From Tillus elongatus (Eukaryota > Arthropoda > Insecta > Coleoptera > Cleridae): a DNA stretch of 64,000 nt. The translations under genes and the position numbers were made by a program. Location of the stretch: positions 156,743,792 to 156,807,791 of the forward strand of contig OZ023266.1 in assembly GCA_964006375.1 (NCBI GenBank). Direction: 5' to 3'. The notes beneath the pieces were generated by a model. That model searched no databases. It had not been told where the DNA came from and worked only from the letters and a program-made list of their open reading frames with translations. This document shows, piece after piece, positions 50,106 through 62,890 of this stretch (its first letter is position 1; each line of letters starts with the position of its first letter).

Positions 50106-51293
50106 CAGGCTGTCCCAATATTTTTTTCTCGAATTTAGATGGCTATGGCTATTTGCCATTCGCACATTCTTCCCCGCTCCTAATGTTAGTTACATCAGTT
50201 GTATTCCTTTGTGGTGTATTGTGTTCAATGCACGGTCTCCTAATAAATTAGTCGTAATTTTGTTCCGATAATTTCAATTAATTTTTGGTCTAAAAATGCG
50301 ATACTTAACTGAAGCTCTGCGAACAGAAATATTAATGATGATTGGGTATGGTGATATGTGTAGAACACAGGCACAAATTGTTAACCTATTTAATGAAAAA
50401 CATCCAGATTTGCCCCCACTAACCCAGTGAACTGTGTCTAAGATACATTTACAGTTTCGTGATTATGGACACGTTAAACCACTGCATAGGAGACCCAAGT
50501 TTGTTGAAGAAGATATAAAACTCAATATTTGATTGGCTTTTCAAAAAGAACCAACAACTTCTACCCGTCAATTTGCACGTGAAAATGATGTTAGTCAATC
50601 AACAGTTTTAACGTTTCTAAAAAACGAAAAAATGCATCCCTATAAACTACAACACGTTCAAGAGTTGACTCACGATGATTCTGATAGAAGACTGCAATTT
50701 TGTGAACAACTGCTGGACATGTTACATAGAAATGTTATTTCTTCTGCTGACGTTCTATTTTCCGATGAAGCAGCATTACTTTTAAATGGCGATATAAACA
50801 GGCAACATTGCAGATACTGGGCTGCCGAAAACCCCCACTGGATGCGACAAACACACACTCAGCGTTCTCAGAAGTTGAACGTTTGGGCTAGTATCATTGG
50901 TGATGACGTAGTTGGACTTATTTTTATAGAAAATCTAAACGGTCCAAGATATTTAGAAGAGGTTTCGTAGAATGGCCCGCTAGACCATCAGATCTTGCAC
51001 CTATTGATTTCTTTTTATGGGGATACCTTAAAAACAGAATGTATAAAACGCAACCTGCTGATTAAGATGATTTGAAAATGAAAATAACAGAAATTAGGAA
51101 CGTAACGCCTGACGTGTTGAACAGAGTTAGGGATTGAATTCCAGAGAAGATTATTTCGTTGTGTGCCAGTGAATGGAGAACATTTTGAACATTCATTATA
51201 ATAAAGAGACGTCTTTATTAAGTTTATTTTCGAAATTTGAATTTCAGGGTAAACTGTTTAGTTGTAATATTCCGGTATTAAATTTTCACCCTG
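50106..51293 (+). mobile_element. mariner-like element, internally deleted
   Basis: Left end CAGGCTGTCCCAATATTTTT and right end (inverse) CAGGGTGAAAATTTAATACC share CAGG.TG and an AATA; both are flanked by TA. The TIRs are short and imperfect, so the edges are less certain than for the other elements. Length about 1188 bp. Confidence 0.65.
50296..51190 (+). pseudogene. Tc1/mariner-superfamily transposase, catalytic core partly deleted
   Basis: Starts at ATG 50296: MRYLTEALRTEILMMIGYGD (DUF4817-type HTH), QIVNLFNEKHPDLPPL, then a stop; STRQFARENDVSQSTVLTFL (second HTH), MHPYKLQHVQELTHDDSDRR, SSADVLFSDEAALLLNGDIN (first catalytic Asp), QHCRYWAAENPHW, SQKLNVWASIIGDDVVGLIF. After NLNGPRYLEEV it jumps to VEWPARPSDLAPIDFFLWGY (third Asp), so the QDGAPPH segment with the second Asp is deleted. 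Stops at TQ*TV and NI*LA and after QPAD add to the damage. Confidence 0.88.
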
Positions 51294-51764
51294 TATTGAA
51301 AATTAGACCATACATATGGGGTATCTCCGCATTTAGAAAAATGTGATCCATCGAATTGTGATGAAAAAATGTAGGGTTGCTATTTAAAAAAGATGAAGAT
51401 TAAAGTGGGTTGACTTGGTCAGATCATTAGGTTTGACATATATTTTATTATATAGACGTGGATACACTCACATATTCTTACTATTCTAAATTGGGATAAA
51501 CATGGACACACCCGTCCAAGTGTGGGAAAAGATGCTAAAACAGATTATTTCTGCATCCCTTTAGCGCTCAGAGCCACCTCATCAAAAAACTTAAATTGTA
51601 AGACGGGTCAAGTGACACATCATTGTGGAGCTGGTTTCATTCACTATGCAATCATGTTTTTTTTTTAATTTTGCGCTATTTGATTCTGAGAGCCCTGTCT
51701 ACATTACTGTGAAAGGAAACAAAAGTGTTTTTTTTAACAATTCAATTTAACGAATATATTACTC
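51294..51764. other. No gene recognised
   Basis: Short spacer with an unassigned AT-rich sequence. Confidence 0.35.
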
Positions 51765-52380
51765 AAAATGTTCACCCCAACTTCCATCCAATAGTGAAAT
51801 CGATTTTTCAAAAGCTTGTCTAACGTTTTTCAATATTTCTGGCGTGATCAAACAGTACCCTGCTACAATTCGTTCTCCAAGCATTTGATGGGATTCAGCA
51901 TAAACCTTAGACTTTAAGTGGCCCCACAAAAAAAAATCCAAAGGGGTTAGGTCGGGCAACGTAGCTGGCCATTCGATGGTACCTCTCCGACCTATCCATT
52001 GTCCGGGAAAATGATTTTCCAAGAAACTACGTACTCGTACATGATAATGGGAAGGCGCTCCATCCTGTTAAAAGAAAGGTTGGTTTCTTTCGAGATTTAC
52101 GTCTTCTTATAGTGCTTGGGTAATTAAAGGGCCAATAAGGTCTTCTAACAACTTCAAATGACTTTCACCAGTCAAATTGCATTTAACAAAAAGGGTTCCG
52201 ATAATGTGGCAGCCCAGAATACCTGCCCCTACGTTTAATTTTTTGGGCCTTTGGGTGTGACTTTCACTGAAGATGTATGGGTTTTTGTTACTTCAATAAT
52301 GACAATTATGCCTGTTCACTTCACCGTTCAACATAAACGTATTTTCATCAGAGAAACAAAGGTAAAGTAGACATGGGTCG
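51765..52380 (-). pseudogene. Tc1/mariner-superfamily transposase, catalytic half
   Basis: Minus strand from about 52370: FCFSDENTFMLNGEVNRHNC (first catalytic Asp), a stop, NKNPYIFSESHTQRPKKLNV, GAGILGCHIIGTLFVKCNLT, then a stop and QDGAPSHYHVRVRSFLENHF (second Asp), PGQWIGRRGTIEWPATLPDL then TPLDFFLWGHLKSKVYAESH (third Asp) and a C-terminus ending DGSWGEHFE at 51765. The N-terminal HTH half is missing, and no TIR pair was identified. All three acidic residues survive but stops break the frame. Confidence 0.85.
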
Positions 52381-52549
52381 TAAAACTCATTTTCTACTAA
52401 AAAATTATTTGTCATTTGTTTGTCGCATTGGAAAGATACATACCAAAACAAAAGTTATGTAGCTAAAAACTCAATCACTAACGCTATTTAAATATTAGGC
52501 AAGGTCGGTAAAACAGATAGAAACAGCGCCAGTCTCATTTATATCGCGG

Positions 52550-53290
52550 ATAGAAGTGGTGTTTGTTCTTTAAAAACGACGAGTTCCTAGCAGAACTCAA
52601 ATGTATTTAAGTTTTGCTCATATTTTCGTGATAGATCTACTCGATTCTTTTGCAGCTCTTCAGTCGACATATGCAGTATTTCACGACCATTGAGAAATGC
52701 AAAAGCTAAATTCAGTGTGGTAGCGCTGTCAATCTTTGTTTTAATTTCTGATATAGTTTGCTCAAATAAAATCTTTATTGCTGTATAAAATGGCTGAACA
52801 GGTTGAGGTGTTTGGAGTTCGTCCTCGCACAGTTTACCAAAATGTTTTTTGCACTTCGGAATTGATTTATTTGTTTGTCAAAATACGATCAACTCCAATT
52901 TTTTCGGCTACTGTTTTAGCCTCTTATGTTCAACATTCCATAGGATTTTCTCTCAATTTTGGCAAAGCTTTGGTCAGACATTCTATTAAAACGACACAAC
53001 ACGCCAAAATTGTATACCTTCTTTTTTTAATTTCAATATTTACTTGATTGATTCTTGAAGAATGGTAGCCCAAATTGTTAAATCGATAATAAATTCGAAA
53101 TTCGTCACAGCATGTAGCAAATGCCCTGCCTCGTACTTTGATCCAGCGTTGAGAGGCATTTCTTGAATATCCTCCAAGGATTTGACTACTTCCGGTAAAT
53201 TATTTAGAAGGACTTTCACAGTCACATGTTTTGCCGATCATCTTGTCTGGCTGCTTTCATGTAGATCTCTTCGTCCAATTTCCTGGCTGT
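52550..53290 (-). pseudogene. hAT transposase remnant (ZMYM1-like)
   Basis: Minus strand 53225-53040: VLLNNLPEVVKSLEDIQEMP and KYEAGHLLHAVTNFEFIIDL then TIWATILQES, matching the central region of ZMYM1-like hAT proteins (alternation of LxxL.KSIxxFEFVLxLxIWxxIL). Further left, other frames give EAKTVAEKIGVDRILTNK and ATTLNLAFAFLNGREILHMS, then RKYEQNLNTFEF, which fit later parts of the same protein family. Several stops and frameshifts. The hATC end is not seen. Assignment of the 52.55-53.04 kb part is weaker. Confidence 0.62.
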
Positions 53291-54464
53291 CACTGACAAT
53301 CAGTCTGTTTTTAATAACACAACTTTAATTTGCCGCCAAATGGAAAAAGCCACCCACCCCTCCCCAGATACGGGACTTCGTCATTTAAAGCATTTCTGCT
53401 TGAAATACATCAGGAGATACAAGAGTTAGTTTTTCGACGGTCACTACAATCTCCACAATAAAATCTTCTTAGTGTCTTTCTGGTGTTTATGTTAAATCAT
53501 AGTACAATACAGAATAATAATTAATCATGACAATCGCATACACTCAAATGTTAGCATCAGATACCCTTCGTATTTACTCGCATGCCGACCAAATTAGCTA
53601 ATAATAAACCTTCAGAATCCAAAGAGCTGAGTCGGATCGGCAAATATGCATACTTACTTTCTTAACCAACTGTCAAAAATGTGTTTTGTAAGCAAACAAA
53701 GCAAACCTCGGTTTAAAAAAAAAACGTATTAAATCTACTAGTAAAAAATATCTTTTTAATGAAAATGCACCAGAAAAAGTATGCAAAAATAGTTTAAGCA
53801 TGAATTACCATATTCCAATATACTAATCAGTGGTTTTATTTCCTAAGCGATATTAAAACGTTATCAATAGCAAGGTATATGGCACCTGCAAGACCAAAAA
53901 TATAAACTGTTGAAAAAACATTTCAGGACCTTGTATTCACAGACATGTCTCTAGCTTCTTTTTCTTTATGATTATCTGCACGTTATTCTGCTCTATTGTT
54001 TGAAGAAAACAAAGGCTGGTATTTTTCTGTGGCAACCATAACCTGGGTCACTAGAGTGAATATCCTGCTGAGTTTCATCCGCATATAGGGAATTGTCCCC
54101 GGCATGGGACTCCGCTATAATTTATCACACGAAATATTTCTGTCTCTCTCTCCATTTTTCTTCCCCCATCTCTCGCTTTCGCTCTTTCTGTCACTTCGTT
54201 CATGTCTTAGTCTGGGGCACGATGTTTTCTCTTATCTAGGTCAGGAGATTTCGAGCAATTCACTCGACTGTCTGATGTTCTATACGTTCGGCACCCCTGT
54301 GATCTTTTACCTGTAAATCCCACATCGATAATAATATACCAACATGATTTTACAGCACAGCATAAGAAATTTTATGCTGTGGTTTTAGTATATTCCGTTT
54401 TCCAATCAAATTCGTCACTCTAAACTTCTATATTCTAACTCCCTAAACTATAACAGACTTAAGT
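53291..54464. other. No gene; pyrimidine-rich stretch near 54136-54200
   Basis: A CT-rich run ('ctgtctctctctccattttt') is the only notable feature. No coding domain was recognised. Confidence 0.35.
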
Positions 54465-54504
54465 GCACTCGGAGAACCCAAATCACCACAACACTTTTAA
54501 AAAA

Positions 54505-54547
54505 CATTACGAATGTTTCACTAACCAACTTAGCGTCATCAGAGGAT
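54505..54547 (-). ncRNA. Hammerhead-ribozyme-like motif (PLE family A)
   Basis: Minus strand: CCT, CTGATGA (54536-54542), extra C, GCTAAG/GTTAGT stem II with TTG loop (one mismatch), GAAA, stem III AC-ATTC-GT, A as cleavage base. The AGG that closes stem I in other copies is changed to ATG. Confidence 0.42.
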
Positions 54548-54824
54548 GAATAATTCTAAATATCTTACATCCACAACTCAGTTTATATTCTTGTGCAAAT
54601 AGTCGGTTTCTAACGCTTTGGATTCAACAAAACAAAAATTAACATATTTCGTTTGGCAGAGATACCTGAATTCTTTTGTTATCTATCGAACGTGCTTCAG
54701 TCAGTCATTCTCGTACAGTGGTCAATCAATAAACTGGCCATAGGCGGTGGAGCTGAATTTATACAGCTTTTATTATTATTATATTTAGTAATACACATAC
54801 TTTGGAAAGCGTTTTGCTGTCCTG

Positions 54825-55275
54825 GTTGTCTAACATGTTTTATTAATTTTAGGTTTTCCTTATTTACGTGGTGATTATTATCCCAGATATGTCGGGCAAT
54901 GGAAGATGTATCTATAGTACCGTATCTTAATTGTGTTAAATGTTCTTTGAATCTAATTCCAATAGATCTTTTTGTTTGTCCAACCTATTTAAGATAACAA
55001 TCTTTACAACTTATTTCATAAATTCACGACATTTTAGCGGTACTATTCTTGTCTTTTGGGTTACCTAGCAAGCTTTTTAAGTATTTTCTGTCGAAAATGT
55101 TAGGGGCAAACTAGGTTTCCTAAAAATGATTTCTAGACCCCTCGTGAGTCGCGGTTAAAATAGTAAGCAAACAAGGTTTTTTCGATTTTCGCTTTTCTAA
55201 CGGTCGTTGATTCCGCTAACATTTTCTTTGTTTTCTGTTTGTTAACTAATTTTTCCACTAGGCAAGCAGTGTATC
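54825..55275 (-). pseudogene. Decayed PLE GIY-YIG coding region (family A)
   Basis: Reverse complement aligns by eye with 24243-24700: segments equivalent to LTESTTxRxxK, ISCKDCxLKxVGQTKRSIGI and RFKEHLTQLRYGTIDTSSIA then [14 protein letters not shown] are present but broken by stops (the 'cctatttaagataacaatc' region loses the YVG tract). It has no long open frame. A dead fragment, older than the 24 kb copy by appearance. Confidence 0.65.
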
Positions 55276-55280
55276 TGTTA

Positions 55281-55855
55281 TATGTCAAATGTCAAACACA
55301 TAAAAGTCTGTGGTCAAACAGTCACACTTAGATTATAGAGGTTTACTATATGACAAAAGAACATCGATTACGTTCAAACTTAACAATTTAATCAATTACG
55401 GTCGAATTTCGGCCGCTGCACAGTTGCACAGGTCCACTAGTACTTATAAATGCTTGAATTTGACGAAAGCCGGCATCAAATATTGAGCACCGTGTGACAA
55501 ATTATATACTAAATATTTTCAGTAAGCTCAACGACTCAAATGGTGCCTTCCAAATATCAAGATTTTAGCTTTGATATTATCCAAGATAACCAAATTTTGA
55601 ATGGGGCAGTGCTCTTTAATAAATACCTCAAAAATAGTTAAACTTTGGTATAGGGAAGATAAAAGTCCCCCTAAAATGATGCGTTGAATCTAAAACTGCA
55701 AAATATACAGGTGTTCTCTTTAAAATAACAAAAATAGCTACTACGGTATAACCGGGAGTGAAAAAAAATACTTTAGTTAAATAGAGCACTATAAAAAACT
55801 TTGCACGGTATTTTCGGAAATAAAGATATCTTGATGTCACTGTGGTACACATATA
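55281..55855. other. No gene recognised
   Basis: Unassigned AT-rich sequence. Confidence 0.35.
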
Positions 55856-55859
55856 CTAT

Positions 55860-56892
<1,033 letters not shown>

Positions 56893-57115
56893 TTCTGGAA
56901 GCAGCAAGTGCGTTATGGTAGCGAATTTTGATCAAATGTTTCATATTTGAACAGCTCAATTTGCTATTAACCTATAAGGTTGACCAAGAAACGTGTTTTT
57001 TCGGGAACATTTTAAGTTAACTTTTGGAAATTTTTGTACATTTTCACACAATAAAGTTATTTTAATGGAACATGGCACATTGTTTTTACTATATAGGCTA
57101 TTATATTACTGTTCA
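56893..57115 (+). mobile_element. GCAGCAAGTGCG-family MITE, right-truncated
   Basis: Starts 'tctggaagcagcaagtgcg', then 'gatcaaatgtttcatatttg', 'cctataaggttgaccaagaa', 'catggcacattgtttttact', which is the inverse of the complete MITE at 32034-32345. The second TIR is not present; homology fades near 57115. Confidence 0.78.
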
Positions 57116-58204
57116 AGATTAAGACCAGTGACAAATACTCTGACATTAATATAATCTGACATTACCAGCTTATTCGGTCGGTTTGATTTCAACCCACGAA
57201 GTTACACAAATATCTAATTTTAATTGTCAGGCTTTTACCGCTATTTGTATAGCAATAACATATTTTTGTGTCATAAATAGATACATTTTTTGATACTATT
57301 TCAAAGTCGTTGTCTAAAGAAGACAAAACACATATTACTTATCTTCTGGTTATTTATCTTAGTATAGTAGTATCTTGGTAGGTGTCTTTGGAAGCTCTTG
57401 TAGATTGTAATAATTTATCACCGGCTTTATCTTGCCTTGAGAACCCGATTCGAACAGGCAATGTATCTGCACGATAACCAAAATCGTGCGGCACATGTTT
57501 GAATCTGTGTTTCACATGGAGATTCACGATTTTAGTTGCACATGTCCAACCCAGACCCAGATAGATACTTCTGTGACAGCCAGAACAGATACAAGCTTAC
57601 GAATATAATTAATTTCAAAACTATGTTCATTAAAATTAAGTAAAATCTGGTGACATATCTAACCACCTTTTTTATTTTATGGAGCGAATTTTAGCAAGAA
57701 CAAATTCGCTATGAGTAGACGACGCCTCAGAGATTCCCAAAAAAATTGGTTAAATGGGCACCAGCTGGAATCTCAGGCTCATATTCAAGACCCGTTTAGT
57801 GTTAGTTCGATAACTAAAAAAATAACCCGTTGTAATTAAACTTGACACAATCCAGTGCTAAAGGGTTATCAGCACCCTTGTATTTTTGAAGTAAAATTTT
57901 AAAAGGATAAAAAGCTTATTTCTGCGGTTGTGACTTGGTTGTGAAGTACTAATATACTTCGAAAAATGTTTACCAAGAATGTTTTGCTTTAGTAATGCCA
58001 CTATAATGAAACATTGAGAAATATGTTTTTTATTACACTAAATAACATCCTTACAGCTATGATATATAAACAGTGAATTATAAATTTGAAGATATTGATA
58101 AATATCATAAAATTTTTCCGTCAAACTCATTGTGTAATTATTTGTTCATTGCTTGTTGTTGCCCTTACTTGGTTAAACTTGTCTATACTACATACAGACT
58201 TGGA
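57116..58204. other. No gene recognised
   Basis: No recognised coding or repeat feature in about 1.1 kb. Confidence 0.35.
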
Positions 58205-58312
58205 GACTACTTCTCTGGCTTCACTGTTGGTTTTCGTTGGTGAAGGACGTAGCCAGCGCGTAAGCTAACTGGAGCAAGTGGCCCTTACGAATTCTGGAAG
58301 TTCTTCAACGTT

Positions 58313-58355
58313 TCTGTGACTATAGTTTCGCTGCTTGACAGCATTCTCAGAGAGA
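58313..58355 (-). ncRNA. Hammerhead-ribozyme-like motif, left arm (PLE family B)
   Basis: Minus strand: TCTCT, CTGAGAA, extra T, stem II GCTG/CAGC with TCAAG loop, GAAA, stem III AC-TATA-GT, C as cleavage base, ACAGA. Stem I has four of five pairs. G8 of the core is A. Confidence 0.45.
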
Positions 58356-58695
58356 TTAAAATTGAATTAGTACTAAATCATGACAACTACAAATAAAGAT
58401 CTGTTGCTATGTTATGATATGATGTTTTGATCAAAAAATTTGTATCAAAATAAAAATAAAAAATGAAACAGATGACAGATGAGGCTTTCAAAATGTCTAC
58501 GTGATGTATGTCAATATTTAACATACAAATAGAACTATCCTATAATAACTATGATAACAGTTACAACAATAAAATAACTAAACAATAACAGTATAAAAGC
58601 AGTCTCTATACAACGAAAATATCGACATACATCAACTCATTATCTTATTACAACTTTTTTGAAAGAATAGTTAAATTTATTTTCTTTGACTTATT

Positions 58696-59760
58696 TAATT
58701 AGAAAGAAGAATATCCAAGAAAGAGCAATTCATTAAATAAGTTTGCTCGTTTAAAACAAGGTAGATATTGTCGTGTGTGTGCTTTTTGACTTCCAAAGCT
58801 TCAAAAAAGTCTAGTTTACGCTTGTCATTATAAAAATGTAGTGGTTGTATGCGGTTATTTACTGTAGATCTATGTTCGGTATCAATAATATGTTTTGCAA
58901 ATGTAGATTTGTCAGCGTGGTTATTTCTAAATGCAGAAATATGTTCTTTGTATCGGGTGTTAAAATTTCTAGAAGTTTGACCTATGTAGATTGCGTTACA
59001 ATGTGTACAAGCTAATTTATAAACTCTAGCTTTTGTCAGAAAACAAGATTTTTCTTTAGCGTTAAATAGTAAATCACGCGTCGTGTTGTAAGATTTAAAA
59101 GCTACCTTTGTATTTGTACAGGTATTTAAAATTTTTGAAATGTTTTCTGAAATGGTTCCAAAATAAGTTATCGAAACGTATCTGTTGTCTTATTTGTCTC
59201 TAATGTTTGGATAAATTAAATTAATCGCTAATTTGTATTCTTTTCTCTCGATCATTTTATCTATTATTTTAACAGAGTAGCCATTATTAAATGCTGTTTG
59301 CTTAATTATTGAAATTTCTTTTTCAAAATTGTTTTGTGACATAGGTATTGAAAATGCACGATGTATCATAGAATGGTAGGCTGACAGCTTTTGTGAAAAA
59401 GGGTGACATCAAACTATGGTATGGTTGTGTCAGTGTAAGTTGGTTTCCTATATATTGAAAAGTCAAATGAATTATTTTCTAACTTTCTAATCGTTAAGTC
59501 TAAAAAATTAATACTACTGTTAGCTTCTTCTTCTAAAGTAAACTTAATATTTGTGTGAAAGTTATTAATAAAATTCAAAAATTCATTTAATTCTGTATGA
59601 CTACCTTGAAAACATGCTAAAATATCATCTACGTATCCGTACCAAAAGACAATATTATGCGAAAGTTCTGATGTTAAAATTTGGTTTTCTAAGTTTTCCA
59701 TAAATATGTTGGCTAATAAAGGTGACAATGGACTACCCATAGACCTACAGTAAATAACCG
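58696..59760 (-). pseudogene. Penelope-like RT and GIY-YIG endonuclease (family B)
   Basis: Minus strand from 59760: RSMGSPLSPLLANIFMENLE and IVFWYGYVDDILACFQG, the RT palm with the catalytic YVDD; then LDLTIRKLENNSFDFSIYRK and PTYTDTTIP. A frameshift at about 59415 ends this frame. Further frames include KQTAFNNGYSVKIIDKMIER, a stop near 59190, and the GIY-YIG region YKLACTHCNAIYIGQTSRNF with RYKEHISAFRNN, ending LDILLSN at 58696. The N-terminal part of the RT is missing because of the junction with the inverted arm. Non-functional, though both enzymatic domains are recognisable. Confidence 0.88.
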
Positions 59761-60416
59761 CATACAACCACAACATTTTTATAATGACAAGCGTAAACTA
59801 GACTTTTTTGAAGCTTTGGAAGTAAAAAAGCACAAACACGACAATAGCTACCTTGTTTTAAACGAGCAAGATGATTTAATGAATTCCCCTTTCTTGAATA
59901 TTCTTCTTTCTAATTAAATAAGTCAAAGAAAATAAATTTAACTACTCTTTCAAAAAAGTTGTAATAAGACAATGAGTTGACGTATGTTGATATTTTCGTT
60001 GTATAGAGACTGCTTTTATACTGTTATTGTTTCGTTATTTTATTGTTGTAACTGTTATCATAGTTATTATAGGATAGTTCTATTTTTATGTTAAATATTG
60101 ACATACATCACGTAGACATTTTGAAAGCCTCATCTGTCATCTGTTTCATTTTTTATTTTTATTTTGATACAAATTTTTTGATCAAAACATCATATCATAA
60201 CATAGCAACAGATCTTTATTTGTAGTTGTCATGATTTAGTACTAATTCAATTTTAATCTCTCTGAGAATGCTGTCAAGCAGCGAAACTATAGTCACAGAA
60301 ACGTTGAAGAACATCCTAGAACTTCCAGAATTCGTAAGGGCAACTTGCTCCAGTTAGCTTACGCGCTGGCTACGTCCTTCACCAACGAAAACCAACAGTG
60401 AAGCCAGAGAAGTAGT
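59742..60416 (+). repeat. Inverted arm of the family-B PLE
   Basis: Encodes the same C-terminal tail in the opposite orientation (NDKRKLDFFEALEVKKHKHD) followed by the same 3' untranslated sequence and hammerhead-like motif as 58205-58870. Confidence 0.9.
60257..60299 (+). ncRNA. Hammerhead-ribozyme-like motif, right arm (PLE family B)
   Basis: Plus-strand twin of 58313-58355: TCTCT (60257-60261), CTGAGAA, T, GCTG-TCAAG-CAGC, GAAA, AC-TATA-GT, C (60294), ACAGA (60295-60299). Confidence 0.45.
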
Positions 60417-61019
60417 ATCAAAGTAGTATGTGTAATGTATGTAGTAATTATTTGTTATTCATTTTCGGGCCTGGAATACCTTAAGGTTGAATAACTGACA
60501 ACATTATTTAAATGATAGTCAGATTATTCTGCCATGAAAGTTTGGCTACCACAAGATACATACTGCATTAGTACATTTATAGTTTATCTCAAAATTGCAA
60601 GTTTTTGTGTCGTCCTTGTGTACTTATTTACTTCGTATTCAGAAAATCATGCCTAGTGATAGTAAAAAAGCTATCCAAAAAATTTAAGCTTGCTGTCGTT
60701 CCACCTTGTGGGGTAAGGGGCTGTATGGATTTTAAATTCGTCCCTTAATTTAATTCTAGTAAAATGTCAATATACTTCACTACGGAAAATTAGCAGGTTT
60801 GTTTCTGTTTTTCGTTGTGGCTTTATAATTTTTTTGACAGTATTTTGTATTCAAAAATATTCTGGCATGTGTAGCGTCTGATCGCCGACGGGAAGGTCAA
60901 CTGCTACCAACCTGTGGCTTTCTTTAGTCAGGTGACAAGCGAAGTAATCCATGCTGGAAGTCAGTTGGACACCATATACGCAGATTTTCCTATTGAAAAA
61001 ACTTTACATATATGGTATC
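60417..61019. other. No gene recognised
   Basis: No recognised feature. Confidence 0.35.
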
Positions 61020-61615
61020 TCTTTTAAAATGATCAAATTGTCTGCATTGCTATTGTGCGAATGGTACACGCCAAAACCTTCTTTTGATTAAAAAAGGTTG
61101 CCTACATCTCATTTGCCTGAAAGGGCACAATATGTAGTTTGTAGTGCAAGTAAATTATCTTGGATTATTTCACTTTCTAGGGTACCCCATGGGTCAAACT
61201 AGCGCCTTTATTGTTTCTATTAGTTGCTGATGAGTTACTAAACCGGATAACTGACTCTCGTTGCTTTCTATTTGCCGATGACTCGAAGATCTTGTGTTAT
61301 TTCAAACGCTAATGATAGTGAGGAATTTTACAACAGAATATTTATGAATTGCCTGGGTGGTGCGTTGAAAATACTGTTCCTGAATACTAACAAATTTTTT
61401 TTATATACTTTCACAGGACCTCCTGCCTCTGTTGAGTACGAATATATTACTAGGGGTGCTCACATTTTGCATATAACCGAGGTTAAAGATCTTGGAATTG
61501 AGTGTGACTTAAAATTAGCATTTAGCGTCACATGTTGAATGAAAGCTTTAGGTTTTGTTATGGGAAATTTAAAAGTGTTTTTCAAACCAGTGTCCTAAAA
61601 AAACGTCAATTTACA
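61020..61615 (+). pseudogene. Jockey/CR1-superfamily LINE RT scrap
   Basis: Plus-strand frames encode AQYVVCSASKLSWIISLSRV then PHGSN, a decayed form of GVPQGSNLGPLLF; APLLFLLVADELLNRITDSR, CFLFADDSKILC (the catalytic FADD is kept), VKDLGIECDLKLAFSV and MKALGFVMGNLKVFFKP, corresponding to IRDLGVxFDxKLxFxxHI and KALxxLGFIxRN of this group. Stops and a frameshift break it. It is distinct from both the Jockey-like copies and the L2-like element elsewhere in the window. Confidence 0.72.
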
Positions 61616-62335
61616 GGGCGGCGATGAAAGGATTTTAATAAATTGTACTAAACAATGAAATTAAAAATTGATTTAAATATTTGTATATTCCGATATTTTG
61701 ATATATATATTTTTTAATTTCAGGTATGACATGACACCTTCAACAAATTGTAGCTGATTTTGTGAGTATAAAAAAATTGAATTAACAGTTGATACGTTTG
61801 ACAGCTGTTAGTCTAACTTAGTCAATGGATTCTTTTTTTCCCGTCGAAGATAACATTTTTTAAATATTTTTGAAAAACGACTATTGTTTGTTCATGAACG
61901 CACAGAGATGCAAAATTTTATGAGTGAATAGGCAAATAGTTCCTTAAAGAATTACCATGGCTTACTTCTGTCGCATTATCTTATGCAAAGTGTATAGTGT
62001 ATAATTTCCGGAATGTCAAAGAACATGCTGCCGTGATCTTTTACTTTATTGTTCTCATATCTCACCTCACCGAACTCTAGAATTCCATCTTGTACCTATA
62101 TATTATGTGACAGATTTTACGGGTCAGTATTACATTATGCAGATGTTAATATCATGACCCGCTGAGATGTCGTGAATCAGTAACTGTACATAATGTATTA
62201 GTCGTTGAAATAATTATCTCAGCACCCGCATAGATGCAAGCGGTGTTGCCAGATTTTTTAAAGTATTTGTTGGACATCCCAAACAGTTATTATGTTTAAG
62301 GTAGGTTTTCTGACAAACTTGGAAGTAACAGGCCG
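61616..62335. other. No gene recognised
   Basis: AT-rich, no recognised feature. Confidence 0.35.
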
Positions 62336-62560
62336 ATTAGTCTAGGTCGCGAGGCTAGAAACCTTTAGAATTTTACTATGAGGCCGCGGGTTCGATCCCT
62401 TATTTAAACAGTTTACGATCTCGAGGCCGAAGCCCCCGCCTTCTCGTCCGAAGACTTTAGGCCATGGTATCCTCCTACATTGTGAGGTCGAAGCCACCCT
62501 CAAAGGAACCGCTACAACCTCCACACTCTAAAACCACCTCAACATTCTAAAAAAAAAAGA
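62336..62560 (+). mobile_element. Second tRNA-related SINE type with A-rich tail
   Basis: Box A-like TAGGTCGCGAGG (62343-62354) and box B GGGTTCGATCCC (62388-62399) at tRNA-like spacing, followed by a GC-richer body and a terminal 'ctaaaaaaaaaag' near 62548-62560. No relation to the 11.3 kb SINE is seen. Target duplications were not identified. It abuts a modular repeat terminus at 62563. Confidence 0.5.
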
Positions 62561-62562
62561 AG

Positions 62563-62890
62563 TTCGGGACGCAGCAAGTGCGTTATGGTAGTGAATTTTT
62601 ATTAAATGCTTCAAATTTGAAAAACTCAATTTTCTATAAACTCAGAAAGTTCAATTTTAATATGTAGTGAGGTCTTTCCTAAGTCAAGATATCCACCACA
62701 TTTCATTAAAATAACTTTGTAATTTTCGGAGAAAAAATTTTTTTCGAAAGAAACTTCAAAATTTAAATAACTGAATTTCCTATAAACTTAGAAAGTGGAA
62801 TTTTGGTACGTTGTAAGGTCTCTCCTAAGGCAACATATCCATTAAATTTCATTAAAACAGCTTTGCGTCATCAAAGCGTCGCCAGGTCTG
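62563..62890 (+). mobile_element. Modular repeat family, left half
   Basis: Starts 'cgggacgcagcaagtgcg', then 'aatgcttcaaatttgaaaaa', 'tttctataaactcagaaagt', 'caagatatccaccacatttc' and a second diverged version of the same block (62760-62870), as in the 10.83 kb copy. It ends without (TA)n. Confidence 0.75.

Larger units (their letters stand above)
54465..55280 (-). mobile_element. Penelope-like element remnant, family A
   Basis: Same layout as 23590-24740: on the minus strand a decayed GIY-YIG coding region (55275-54825), then 3' untranslated sequence and the terminal 'tgttgtggtgatttgggttc' at about 54470-54495 with a hammerhead-like motif beside it. There is no (TA)n expansion in this copy. 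Confidence 0.75.
58205..60416 (-). mobile_element. Penelope-like element (family B) with inverted 0.67-kb arms
   Basis: A 5'-truncated PLE on the minus strand (coding 59757-58696, 3' untranslated to 58205) is joined at about 59742 to an inverted second copy of its own last ~670 bp (59742-60416). The arms (58205-58870 and 59742-60416) are near-identical by eye, for example 'gtagccagcgcgtaagctaa', 'ctggagcaag' and 'gcagtctctatacaacgaaa'. This matches the inverted terminal-repeat (pLTR) arrangement known for Penelope elements. High arm identity suggests a recent event. Confidence 0.88.
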
